This document shows positions 20,287-30,156 of a stretch of DNA of 64,000 nt, piece after piece. The stretch spans positions 62,001-126,000 of the forward strand of contig NZ_DATJCS010000051.1 of the NCBI RefSeq assembly GCF_035497915.1, given 5' to 3'. The position numbers and the translations under genes are program-made. The number at the start of each line of letters is the position of its first letter. Positions within the stretch are counted from its first letter, which is position 1. The notes beneath the pieces are model-generated. The model was not told the DNA's origin. It was given only the letters and a program-made list of their open reading frames with translations, and made no database searches. The stretch comes from Serpens sp035497915 (GTDB lineage Bacteria > Pseudomonadota > Gammaproteobacteria > Pseudomonadales > Pseudomonadaceae).

Positions 20287-22491
20287 CTAGTTCTCAGCCG
20301 GCTTGAGAACCAGGCTGCCCAGCGGCGGCAGGTCGAGGATCAGCGAATGGGCTTCGCCATGGCTGGCCTGCTCCTCGCTCTGCAGTTCGCCCTGGCTGCC
20401 GGCGCCAGAGCCGGCGTACAGCTCGTCGTCGCTGTTGAGCAGCACTGTCCAGCGGCCGGGCAGCGGCACGCCGATGCGGTAGGCGTTGCGCGGCACCGGG
20501 GTGAAGTTGTGCACCACCAGCAGGGTTGCGCCGTCGCGGTCATGGCGCAGCCAGGCGTACACGCTGTTGCTGTGATCGTCGCCGATCACCCAGCGAAACC
20601 CAGCGCTGTTGCCGTCCAGGCGGTGCAGCGCCGGTTCTTCCCGGTGCAGCTGGTTGAGGGTGCGCACCAGGCTCTGCACGCCGACGTGGTCGCCGTAGCG
20701 CAGCAGATACCAGTCCAGTTCCTGGTCGTGGTCCCATTCGCGCCACTGGCCGAACTCGCAGCCCATGAACAGCAGCTTCTTGCCCGGATGGGTCCACATG
20801 AAGCTGTAGAACAGTCGCAGGTTGGCGAACTGCTGCCAGCGGTCGCCGGGCATCTTGTCCAGCAGCGAGCGCTTGCCGTGCACCACCTCGTCGTGGGAGA
20901 TGGGCAGGATGAACTGCTCGGAGAAGGCGTAGAGCAGCCCGAAGGTCAGCTCGTCGTGGTGATGGCCGCGATGGACCGGGTCCTCGGCGATATAGCCCAA
21001 GCTGTCGTGCATCCAGCCCATGTTCCACTTGTAGGCGAAGCCCAGCCCGCCTTCACGGGTCGGTCGGCTGACCCCCGGCCAGGCGGTGGATTCCTCGGCG
21101 ATCACCAGCGCGCCGGGCACCTCCAGGTTCACCACGTCGTTGAGGTGGCAGAGAAAGTCGATGGCCTCCAGGTTCTCGCGGCCACCGTGGCGGTTGGGAA
21201 TCCACTCGCCGGCTTCGCGCGAATAGTCCCGGTAGAGCATCGAGGCCACGGCGTCCACGCGCAGCCCGTCGATATGGAAGGTGCGCAGCCAGTGCAGCGC
21301 CGAGGCGAGCATGAAGCCGTGCACCTCGGTGCGCCCGAGGTTGTAGATGTAGGTGTCCCAGTCGCGGTGGAAGCCCTCGAACGGGTGGGCGTACTCGTAC
21401 AGCGCGGTGCCGTCGAAGCGCCCCAGCCCATGGGGGTCGGTGGGGAAATGTGCCGGTACCCAGTCGAGGATCACCCCCAGTCCGGCGCGGTGGCAGGCGT
21501 CCACGAAGGCGGCGAAGTCCGCCGGGCTGCCGTGGCGGGCGGTGGGGGCAAACAGGCCCAGCGGCTGGTAGCCCCAGGAGCCGCCGAACGGATGCTCCAT
21601 GATCGGCAGCAGCTCGATGTGGGTGAAGCCCAGGTCCAGCACATAGGGAATCAGCTGTTCGCTGAGTTCCGCCCAGCTCAGTTGCCGTCCGTCCCGCTCG
21701 CCATGGCGGCGCCAGGAGCCGACGTGCACTTCATAGATGGCCAGCGGCTGGTCATGGGCCTGGCGCTGCGGGCGCTGTTCCAGCCAGTCGGCATCGCCCC
21801 AGGGGAAATCCAGCGGCGCGGCGACCACCGAGCCGGTGGCCGGCGGCGATTCGCTGGTGCGCGCCAGCGGGTCGGCCTTGAGCGGCAGCAGGCCCTCCTG
21901 GCCGAGGATCTCGTACTTGTAGACCTCCCCCACGCCGAGGCGGGGAATGAACAGCTCCCAGACTCCGGCCGGATGTCGCAGGCGCATCGGGTGGCGGCGG
22001 CCGTCCCAGGCATTGAAGTTGCCGACCACCGATACCCGCCGCGCGTTGGGCGCCCAGACGGCGAAACGCACGCCGTCGACATCCTGATGGCGGGCCAGCT
22101 GGGCGCCGAACACCTCGCCGAGCTGGCGGTGATTGCCTTCGCTGAACAGGTAGATGTCCAGATCGCCGAGCAGCGGGCCGAAGCCGTAGGGGTCCTCGGT
22201 TTCCTGCACGCTCTCCGGCCAGTGGATGCGGTAGCGGTAGTCGCAGGGCGGCTCGATGCGCAGGCAGAACAGCCCCGGGTGAGGCTGGGTCATCTCGCCC
22301 AGCAGCTCACCAGCGGGTGCGGTCAGCAGCTCGACACGCTGCGCGCCGGGTAGCCAGGCGCGGATGAGGGCGCCCTCGCCGTCGCGATGCGGGCCCAGGA
22401 AGGCAAACGGATTGCCGTGCTCGCCCTGCTCCAGGGCCTCGATGGCGGCACGTTCGGTGGCTCGCTGAGCGGCGGGGGCCAGGTCGTTCAT
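20287..22491 (-). CDS. glgB: 1,4-alpha-glucan branching enzyme GlgB
   Basis: A 734-aa GH13 branching enzyme that introduces alpha-1,6 links. N-terminal CBM48 modules (about 1-220) precede the barrel. The nucleophile is at about Asp413 (GLRVDAVASMLY), the acid/base at Glu466 (VIAEESTAWPGV), and the third Asp in PISHDEVVHGKRSL. I chose the start at 22491 because it overlaps the treS stop as ATGA; an upstream in-frame ATG would add 10 residues inside treS. It is the last gene of the glgE-treS-glgB operon. Confidence 0.95.
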   Translation of the reverse strand: MNDLAPAAQRATERAAIEALEQGEHGNPFAFLGPHRDGEGALIRAWLPGAQRVELLTAPAGELLGEMTQPHPGLFCLRIEPPCDYRYRIHWPESVQETEDPYGFGPLLGDLDIYLFSEGNHRQLGEVFGAQLARHQDVDGVRFAVWAPNARRVSVVGNFNAWDGRRHPMRLRHPAGVWELFIPRLGVGEVYKYEILGQEGLLPLKADPLARTSESPPATGSVVAAPLDFPWGDADWLEQRPQRQAHDQPLAIYEVHVGSWRRHGERDGRQLSWAELSEQLIPYVLDLGFTHIELLPIMEHPFGGSWGYQPLGLFAPTARHGSPADFAAFVDACHRAGLGVILDWVPAHFPTDPHGLGRFDGTALYEYAHPFEGFHRDWDTYIYNLGRTEVHGFMLASALHWLRTFHIDGLRVDAVASMLYRDYSREAGEWIPNRHGGRENLEAIDFLCHLNDVVNLEVPGALVIAEESTAWPGVSRPTREGGLGFAYKWNMGWMHDSLGYIAEDPVHRGHHHDELTFGLLYAFSEQFILPISHDEVVHGKRSLLDKMPGDRWQQFANLRLFYSFMWTHPGKKLLFMGCEFGQWREWDHDQELDWYLLRYGDHVGVQSLVRTLNQLHREEPALHRLDGNSAGFRWVIGDDHSNSVYAWLRHDRDGATLLVVHNFTPVPRNAYRIGVPLPGRWTVLLNSDDELYAGSGAGSQGELQSEEQASHGEAHSLILDLPPLGSLVLKPAEN

Positions 22492-25400
22492 GGGTGCGGT
22501 TTCTCCAGCAGCGGGCTGCACAGATCGACCAATCCGTGCAGCGGGACTTCCAGCCAGTCTGGCCGGTAACGCGCCTCATAGCGAAGTTCGTAGGCAGCTT
22601 TTTCGATGCTGAACAAGGTCAGCGCTGCCTCTTCGCCGCCCTCTTCCTTCCAGGCGTGCGCCAGGTCGGCGGCCGCCCGGCGATAGGCGGCCAGGAACGC
22701 CGTGCGCGACTGTTGCAGGTAGCTGCCGGCGATGGCGCGGCGGGCCCTGGCGGCTTCCTCGGAACTGTCGCTGCCCTGGGCGTTGCGCATGGCCAGGGCG
22801 GCTGCGTAATCGAAGGAGCGCAGCACGCCGGTGACATCCTTGTAGGGGCTGTGCTTGGCGCGGCGCTCCTCCAGGCTGCGCTCCGGTTCGCCCTCGAAGT
22901 CGATCAGGTAGGCGTCGCCGCCCACCACCAGCACCTGCCCCAGGTGCAGGTCACCGTGCACGCGCATCACCAGTCCGCCGGCCACCTTCCTGGCGAGACG
23001 CCGCACCAATGCCTCCAGCGCGTCGCCCTGCCCGCTCAGCCAGGCGGCCTCGGTGCGTACCTCGGCCGGCAGCTGCGTGCGCTGGCTGTCCAACAGGCGC
23101 AGCGCCTCGCGTAACTGTTCGGCGATGTCCGCCGCCCAGGCGTTGCACAGGGCGCTGTCGGAGGCGCTGGCGCCGAATGCGGGATTGCTCGAGGGGCGCG
23201 CCAGCACCTGGTGCATTTCGCCCAGGCGCCGGCCCAGCATATGGGCGAAGGCGGACAGCTCCTCCAGCGCGCCGAACTGGTTCTCCTGGCTGGACAGGCC
23301 GCCGGCCAGCTCGTCGCGGATGGCGCGCTCCAGGTTGTTCTCCGTCCAGCTCCAGGCGTCGCCCTGGCTGTCCAGATAGCCCTGCAGCAGCATCAGGGTG
23401 TGCGGGGTGCCTTCGGCATCGATGCGCTGCACCTCGCCCAGCAGCGGAGCGATATGGGAAAAGCCCTGCTCGGTGAGGTAGCCGCCCATCTCGGCCTCCG
23501 GATGGATGCCGGGACGGATGCGGCGGATCACCTTGAGCACCATGCGATCGCCGATGAGCACCGAGCTGTTGGACTGCTCGGCACTCATCGGTTCGATGGG
23601 CTCGTCCTCGATGATCGCCAGCTCCGCCAGCTGCGCGGTGCCGTGGAAGCGCAGCCGGCTGTAACGCCAGTCCATTTCACGCTGCGTGCGCAGGGCCTGC
23701 AGCACCTCGCGGGTAAAGCCGGGCAGGCTCACGGCGTCGGTGAGCAGGCCGGCCCGCTGACGGCGGCGCAGGCGGCCCAAGGCCAGACGCTGAGCCAGGC
23801 TGGCGCCCGCTTGCGCGTCGCTGAGGAAGGCCAGCGGCAGCTGGTAGTGGGCGGGGCCGTCGTTGCCCAGCACCTCCAGTTCGCAGAGCGCATAGGACTC
23901 GCTGACCAGCGGCAGCAGATAGAGCAGATGCAGGCGGCCCCGCAGGTTGCCGCCGAACCAGCGGCGCTTGGCCAGGTAGGTCGGCAGGATGTCGTTCTCC
24001 AGCGTTTCGCGTAGCGGCGGTTCGAGCAGCTCCTGCAGGTCGCGCTTGATCACCAGGGTCATCAGCTCCGGCATGCGTTCCAGCGCTGGCTGGTGCCAGC
24101 TGGGCATCTGCGTGGCCTCGGCCAGCAGGAACCAGTAGAAGCCGTAAGGTGGCAGCGTCAGCAGGTAGGGCAGCTCGCCAATCGGCGGGAAGGCGGCGCC
24201 GCCGAGCATTTCCACCGGTACCTTGCCATCGAAGGCGGACAGCTCCAGCTCGGCGGCCTGGGCGGCGCGGGACAGGTTGGCCACGCAGAGGATGATCTCG
24301 TGCTTGCCATCGACGCCGGTGTATTCGCGCAGGTAGGCGAGGACGCGCCGGTTGCTCGGCGCCAGCATCTTCAGCTCGCCGCGTCCGAAGGCCTTCTGCT
24401 GCTTGCGCACCGCCAGCATGCGCCGCGTCCAGTTGAGCAGCGAGTGCGGGTCGCGCAGCTGGGCTTCCACGTTGACGCTCTGGTAGCCATACAGCGGGTC
24501 CATGATCGGCGGCAGCACCAGGCTGGCCGGATCGGCGCGCGAGAAGCCGCCGTTGCGGTCGCTGCTCCACTGCATGGGGGTGCGCACGCCGTCGCGGTCG
24601 CCCAGGTAGATGTTGTCGCCCATGCCGATCTCGTCGCCGTAATACAGCGTCGGCGTGCCGGGCATGGAGAACAGCAGGCTGTGCAGCAACTCGATGCGCC
24701 GGCGGTCGCGCTCCACCAGCGGCGCCAGTCGCCGGCGGATGCCCAGGTTGAGCCGGGCACGGCGGTCGGCGGCATAGACGTTCCACAGGTAGTCACGCTC
24801 GTGGTCGGTGACCATCTCCAGGGTCAGTTCATCGTGGTTGCGCAGGAAGATCGCCCACTGGCAGCTGTCGGGAATCTCCGGGGTCTGGCGCAGGATGTCG
24901 GTGATTGGGTAGCGATCCTCCTGGGCAATGGCCATGTACATGCGCGGCATCAGCGGGAAATGGAAGGCCATGTGGCATTCGTCGCCGTCGCCGAAGTACG
25001 GCCGGGTGTCCTCCGGCCACTGGTTGGCTTCGGCCAGCAGCATGCGGTCCGGGTAGTTGGCCTCGATCTCGGCGCGGATCTTCTTCAACACCTCGTGGGT
25101 TTCCGGCAGGTTCTCGTTGTTGGTGCCGTCGCGCTCGATCAGGTAGGGGATGGCGTCCAGGCGCAGGCCGTCGATGCCCAGGTCCAGCCAGAAGCGCATG
25201 ATGCTCAGCACGCCGCGCAGCACCATGGGGTTGTCGAAATTCAGGTCCGGCTGGTGGGAATAGAAGCGGTGCCAGAAGTACTGCTTGGCCACCGGGTCCC
25301 AGGTCCAGTTGGAGGTTTCCGTGTCCAGGAAGATGATCCGCGTGCCCTGGTACTTCTGGTTGGTGTCCGACCACACGTAGAAGTCGCGCATGCGCGAGCC

Positions 25401-25796
25401 CTTGCGCGCCAGCCGGGCGCGCTGGAACCAGGGGTGCTGGTCGGAGGTGTGGTTGATGACCAGCTCGGCGATCACCCGCAGCCCCCGGCGGTGGGCTTCG
25501 TCGATGAAGCGTCGCACCGTGGCCATGTCGCCGTAGTCGGGGTGTACGGCCCGGTAGTCGGAGATGTCATAACCGTCGTCGCGGCGCGGCGAGGGAAAGA
25601 ACGGCAGCAGCCAGATGGTGTTCACACCCAGGCTGGCGATGTAGTCCAGGCGTTCGAGAAGCCCCTGGAAATCGCCGATGCCATCGCCGTTGGCGTCGTG
25701 GTAGGACTTCACGTGCACCTGATAGATGACGGCGTCCTTGTACCAGAGCGGGTCGTCGATGAAGGCCGCCGGGCGCGGCCGGGGTCGTTTCGCCAT
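22488..25796 (-). CDS. treS: Trehalose synthase-maltokinase fusion TreS/Mak
   Basis: A 1102-aa bifunctional protein. Residues 1 to about 560 are the GH13 trehalose synthase (trehalose-maltose isomerase) with Asp214 (GLRLDAIPYL) and Glu256 (LLAEANQW) plus FLRNHDELTLEM. Residues about 600-1102 are a maltokinase (Pep2/Mak) with HGDLHLGQ at 947-954 and LIDFEGEPERS, which phosphorylates maltose with ATP to maltose 1-phosphate for GlgE. The fusion is common in pseudomonads. It starts 13 nt after the glgE stop and overlaps glgB by 4 nt. Confidence 0.95.
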   Translation of the reverse strand: MAKRPRPRPAAFIDDPLWYKDAVIYQVHVKSYHDANGDGIGDFQGLLERLDYIASLGVNTIWLLPFFPSPRRDDGYDISDYRAVHPDYGDMATVRRFIDEAHRRGLRVIAELVINHTSDQHPWFQRARLARKGSRMRDFYVWSDTNQKYQGTRIIFLDTETSNWTWDPVAKQYFWHRFYSHQPDLNFDNPMVLRGVLSIMRFWLDLGIDGLRLDAIPYLIERDGTNNENLPETHEVLKKIRAEIEANYPDRMLLAEANQWPEDTRPYFGDGDECHMAFHFPLMPRMYMAIAQEDRYPITDILRQTPEIPDSCQWAIFLRNHDELTLEMVTDHERDYLWNVYAADRRARLNLGIRRRLAPLVERDRRRIELLHSLLFSMPGTPTLYYGDEIGMGDNIYLGDRDGVRTPMQWSSDRNGGFSRADPASLVLPPIMDPLYGYQSVNVEAQLRDPHSLLNWTRRMLAVRKQQKAFGRGELKMLAPSNRRVLAYLREYTGVDGKHEIILCVANLSRAAQAAELELSAFDGKVPVEMLGGAAFPPIGELPYLLTLPPYGFYWFLLAEATQMPSWHQPALERMPELMTLVIKRDLQELLEPPLRETLENDILPTYLAKRRWFGGNLRGRLHLLYLLPLVSESYALCELEVLGNDGPAHYQLPLAFLSDAQAGASLAQRLALGRLRRRQRAGLLTDAVSLPGFTREVLQALRTQREMDWRYSRLRFHGTAQLAELAIIEDEPIEPMSAEQSNSSVLIGDRMVLKVIRRIRPGIHPEAEMGGYLTEQGFSHIAPLLGEVQRIDAEGTPHTLMLLQGYLDSQGDAWSWTENNLERAIRDELAGGLSSQENQFGALEELSAFAHMLGRRLGEMHQVLARPSSNPAFGASASDSALCNAWAADIAEQLREALRLLDSQRTQLPAEVRTEAAWLSGQGDALEALVRRLARKVAGGLVMRVHGDLHLGQVLVVGGDAYLIDFEGEPERSLEERRAKHSPYKDVTGVLRSFDYAAALAMRNAQGSDSSEEAARARRAIAGSYLQQSRTAFLAAYRRAAADLAHAWKEEGGEEAALTLFSIEKAAYELRYEARYRPDWLEVPLHGLVDLCSPLLEKPHP

Positions 25797-25809
25797 GTGC
25801 CTTGCTCCC

Positions 25810-27819
<2,010 letters not shown>

Positions 27820-27872
27820 CGTGTCGATTCCTTGCCACCAGGGGTATGCACCGGCCTCGGCCGAGTTCTATT

Positions 27873-27899
27873 ACCGAGCCGTGACCCGTGGGAAAGTTC
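27873..27899 (-). promoter_or_regulatory. AlgU/sigma-22-like promoter of glgE
   Basis: On the reverse strand: GAACTT (27899-27894), 16 nt, then TCGGT (27877-27873). GAACTT is the exact -35 of AlgU-type sigma factors (consensus GAACTT-N16/17-TCTGA); the -10 matches at only 3 of 5 positions. Predicted leader about 47 nt. Confidence 0.35.
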
Positions 27900-27900
27900 A

Positions 27901-27920
27901 GGCTGACCGGCCGGTCGCAG
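27901..27920 (-). promoter_or_regulatory. 20-bp motif shared with the glgA promoter (copy 2)
   Basis: Reverse strand starts CTGCGACCGG and ends CCGGTCAGCC. The core GACCGGCCGGTC is a perfect 12-bp palindrome. It differs from the glgA copy (3882-3901) at one base. It ends 1 nt before the GAACTT -35 of glgE, 81 nt upstream of the ATG, and on the other strand would overlap the -35 region of zapE. Confidence 0.6.
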
Positions 27921-27927
27921 TGGCCCG

Positions 27928-27933
27928 TATACT
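27928..27933 (+). promoter_or_regulatory. -10 element of zapE (TATACT)
   Basis: TATACT lies 28 bp upstream of the zapE ATG; no clear -35 hexamer is visible because the region is occupied by the palindromic motif. Confidence 0.35.
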
Positions 27934-27961
27934 CGCCCCTTTCGTTTTCGGGATGCCGTTC

Positions 27962-29071
27962 ATGTCCTCGCCGCTTGCCACCCTGTACCGCCACGCCATC
28001 GACACTCAGGGCTTCGTCGCCGACCCGGCCCAGTGGCAGGCCGTCGAACTGCTGGATGACTGCCTGCAAGCCCTGCATGCCGATGAGGCGGTCGGCGGCG
28101 TGTACCTGTGGGGGCCGGTGGGACGCGGCAAGACCTGGCTGATGGACCGCTTCCAGCAATCCCTGCAGCTGCCTTCGCGCCGCCAGCATTTCCACCACTT
28201 CATGCGCTGGGTGCACCGCCGGCTGTTCCAGCTGACCGGCACCGCCGACCCGCTGCAGGGGCTGGCAGACGAGCTGGCCGCCGAGGTGCGCGTGCTGTGC
28301 TTCGACGAGCTGTTCGTCAATGACATCGGCGACGCCATCCTGCTCGGCGGCCTGCTGCAGAAGCTGTTCGCCAACGGCGTGGTACTGGTGGTCACCTCCA
28401 ACCAGCCGCCCGCGCAGCTGTACGCCGACGGCTTCAACCGCGAGCGTTTCCTGCCGGCGATTCACGCCATCGAGCGGCACCTGCAGGTGTTCGGCCTGGA
28501 CGGTGGGCAGGACCATCGCCTGCATCCGGGACGCGAAGTGCAGCGTTACTGGGTGCGCCAGCCGGAGCAGGCGTCCGCCCTGCCCGGGCTGTTCGCCTCG
28601 CTGGCCGGCGGAAAGCTGGTCGAACACGCGCCGCTGGAGCTCAACGGACGAAGCCTGGAGGTCATTGCCCGAAGCGCAACCACGCTGTGGGCCAGCTTTG
28701 ACGCCCTGTGCGAAGCGCCGTGGGCGTCACAGGACTACATCGCCCTTTGTGATCGCTTCACCGCCATCCTGCTCGGTGACGTACCCGTGCTGGGCGGCGA
28801 GCAGCGCGAGGGCCGCATCGCCCGGGGCACCGAGGACGCCAGCGAACAGGTGCAGGCCGGCGACCGCCAGCTCCCCGCCCTCGCCCGCAACGACAACGCG
28901 GTGCGGCGCTTCATCGCCCTGGTGGACGAGTGCTACGACCGCGGCGTGCCGCTGTATATCGAGGCGGAGGTGGACATGGCGCAGTTGTACGAGCGCGGCT
29001 ACCTGGCCTTTCCGTTCCGGCGCACGCTGAGCCGTTTGCGCGAGATGCAACTGGAGCGGTTTGGGCGTTGA
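27962..29071 (+). CDS. zapE: ZapE-type AFG1-family ATPase
   Basis: A 369-aa P-loop ATPase of the AFG1/ZapE family, which in E. coli associates with the Z-ring during division under stress. Walker A GPVGRGKT is at residues 51-58 and Walker B is LCFDELFV, followed by the sensor-like VVTSNQPP. The ATG at 27962 is the conservative start; one at 27953 would add three residues. It is divergent from glgE. P. aeruginosa carries a zapE near division/ribosomal genes elsewhere, so this may be a second paralogue, which I cannot confirm from the window. Confidence 0.8.
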   Translation: MSSPLATLYRHAIDTQGFVADPAQWQAVELLDDCLQALHADEAVGGVYLWGPVGRGKTWLMDRFQQSLQLPSRRQHFHHFMRWVHRRLFQLTGTADPLQGLADELAAEVRVLCFDELFVNDIGDAILLGGLLQKLFANGVVLVVTSNQPPAQLYADGFNRERFLPAIHAIERHLQVFGLDGGQDHRLHPGREVQRYWVRQPEQASALPGLFASLAGGKLVEHAPLELNGRSLEVIARSATTLWASFDALCEAPWASQDYIALCDRFTAILLGDVPVLGGEQREGRIARGTEDASEQVQAGDRQLPALARNDNAVRRFIALVDECYDRGVPLYIEAEVDMAQLYERGYLAFPFRRTLSRLREMQLERFGR

Positions 29072-29079
29072 GCCCCTTC

Positions 29080-29601
29080 TTAGCGCGGAATCTTCACCCG
29101 ATCGTCATCGAAGTCGCCGCGTTCGGCATCGCGGTGGCAGGCCACGCAGTTGGCGCGGCCGCCGACCGCTTCGCGGCGGAACTTGGCTTCGCTGACCTCG
29201 TCGTGCTTGTGCTCGAACCAGCGCGTCTGGCTGATGCGCGGCGGCTCGCCGGGGATGGATGAGGGTTCGACGGGCAAGCGGTTGACCGCCGAGGCGCGCA
29301 CCAGGAACTCGAGGATCTGCTGTTCCAGCTCCGGCTCCAGCGTGGCGTTGCTGCCGTAGTGGTCGTCGAGGGTGGCCATCTGCTGACGCCAGGCATCGGC
29401 CGGCAGCAGGCCCGGTACGTAGAGCATGTGGCAGGCGGCGCATTCCTCTTTCCACACCAGCGGCGCATCGCTTGGCACCGCCAGGCGCTTGGGACGCTTG
29501 TAACGCCGGTCGTGGCCATCATCGTCATCGGCGAAGCTGTAGCCGACCAGCCCCAAGGTCAGTGTCAGTCCAGCGGTGGCCGCGATGCGGGCGATGTTCA
29601 T
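29080..29601 (-). CDS. Diheme cytochrome c (DHC)
   Basis: A 173-aa periplasmic cytochrome with a signal peptide (cleavage probably after SFA, residue 24). Two CxxCH haem sites: CAACH at 54-58 and CVACH at 152-156. The spacing and the partner gene identify it as DHC, the electron donor to sphaeroides haem protein (SHP). It lies 10 nt downstream of the SHP-like gene, in the same transcript, and is convergent with zapE. Confidence 0.85.
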   Translation of the reverse strand: MNIARIAATAGLTLTLGLVGYSFADDDDGHDRRYKRPKRLAVPSDAPLVWKEECAACHMLYVPGLLPADAWRQQMATLDDHYGSNATLEPELEQQILEFLVRASAVNRLPVEPSSIPGEPPRISQTRWFEHKHDEVSEAKFRREAVGGRANCVACHRDAERGDFDDDRVKIPR

Positions 29602-29611
29602 GGGCGCGCTC

Positions 29612-30016
29612 CTACTTCAGACTGTTGATCCAGGTGATGAAATCGCCCTTTTCCTGGGCGGTGCATTCGCGGGCGAACACATCGTCGCAGTTGCGGCGGA
29701 ACCACTTCTCGACCTTCTTCGGGTCGGTGAAGCGTGCCGGATTGGCCACCGGCGCCAGTGGCTTGACCGTGCGATGGGCCGGTGTCTTGCCGGTCTGCCG
29801 AGGATCGGCGGTGTGGCAGGTGGTACAGCTCATGGTCTTGCCGTTGCGTTGCTCTTCCGCGTAGTACAGCGTCTTGCCGCGTTCGGCGGAAAAGCCGGCA
29901 AAGGCCGGATCCTGCTGGCGCGCCTGGGCGGCGTAGCCCGGCAGCAGCGGGTGTTCGGTTTCCGCCAGCGCCGGCAGGCTCAGACAACAGGCAAGGGCAA
30001 TCCAGTGGGCTTTCAT
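29612..30016 (-). CDS. SHP-type monohaem cytochrome c (DUF1924)
   Basis: A 134-aa periplasmic cytochrome c of the SHP/DUF1924 family. Signal peptide 1-18 (ends PALA), haem site CTTCH at 64-68, a candidate Asn axial ligand at 92 (VANPARFTD; SHP of Rhodobacter uses Asn88) and a cysteine pair Cys110/Cys118 that matches the SHP disulfide. SHP can bind O2 and NO when reduced; its physiological role is unsettled. It is co-transcribed with dhc and divergent from the cytochrome b/reductase fusion. Confidence 0.85.
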   Translation of the reverse strand: MKAHWIALACCLSLPALAETEHPLLPGYAAQARQQDPAFAGFSAERGKTLYYAEEQRNGKTMSCTTCHTADPRQTGKTPAHRTVKPLAPVANPARFTDPKKVEKWFRRNCDDVFARECTAQEKGDFITWINSLK

Positions 30017-30060
30017 GGTGCGCTCTCCGGGAAGGGATGCGCGCAGCCTAGGCTCGCCAG

Positions 30061-30110
30061 CTGAAGCGAAGCTGAACAGCGTCTGGCCGGGGCGTTCAGC
30101 TTCGCTTCAG
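30061..30110. promoter_or_regulatory. Inverted repeat in the shp/cytochrome b divergent promoter
   Basis: A perfect 17-bp inverted repeat: CTGAAGCGAAGCTGAAC at 30061-30077 and its complement at 30094-30110, with a 16-bp spacer. Each arm is itself a tandem of half-sites 11 bp apart (GTTCAG-N5-CTTCAG), the pattern bound by OmpR-family regulators such as PmrA and QseB. The placement between divergent genes argues for a double operator rather than a terminator. Confidence 0.6.
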
Positions 30111-30156
30111 GTGATGGGCCTACAAGGGGGCAATCCATTCGTAGAGGATCGCCGCC

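Noticed and set aside
30061..30110. Reading the long inverted repeat as a terminator
   Set aside because: It lies between two divergent starts, has a 16-bp spacer and no T-run; a pair of regulator sites explains it better.
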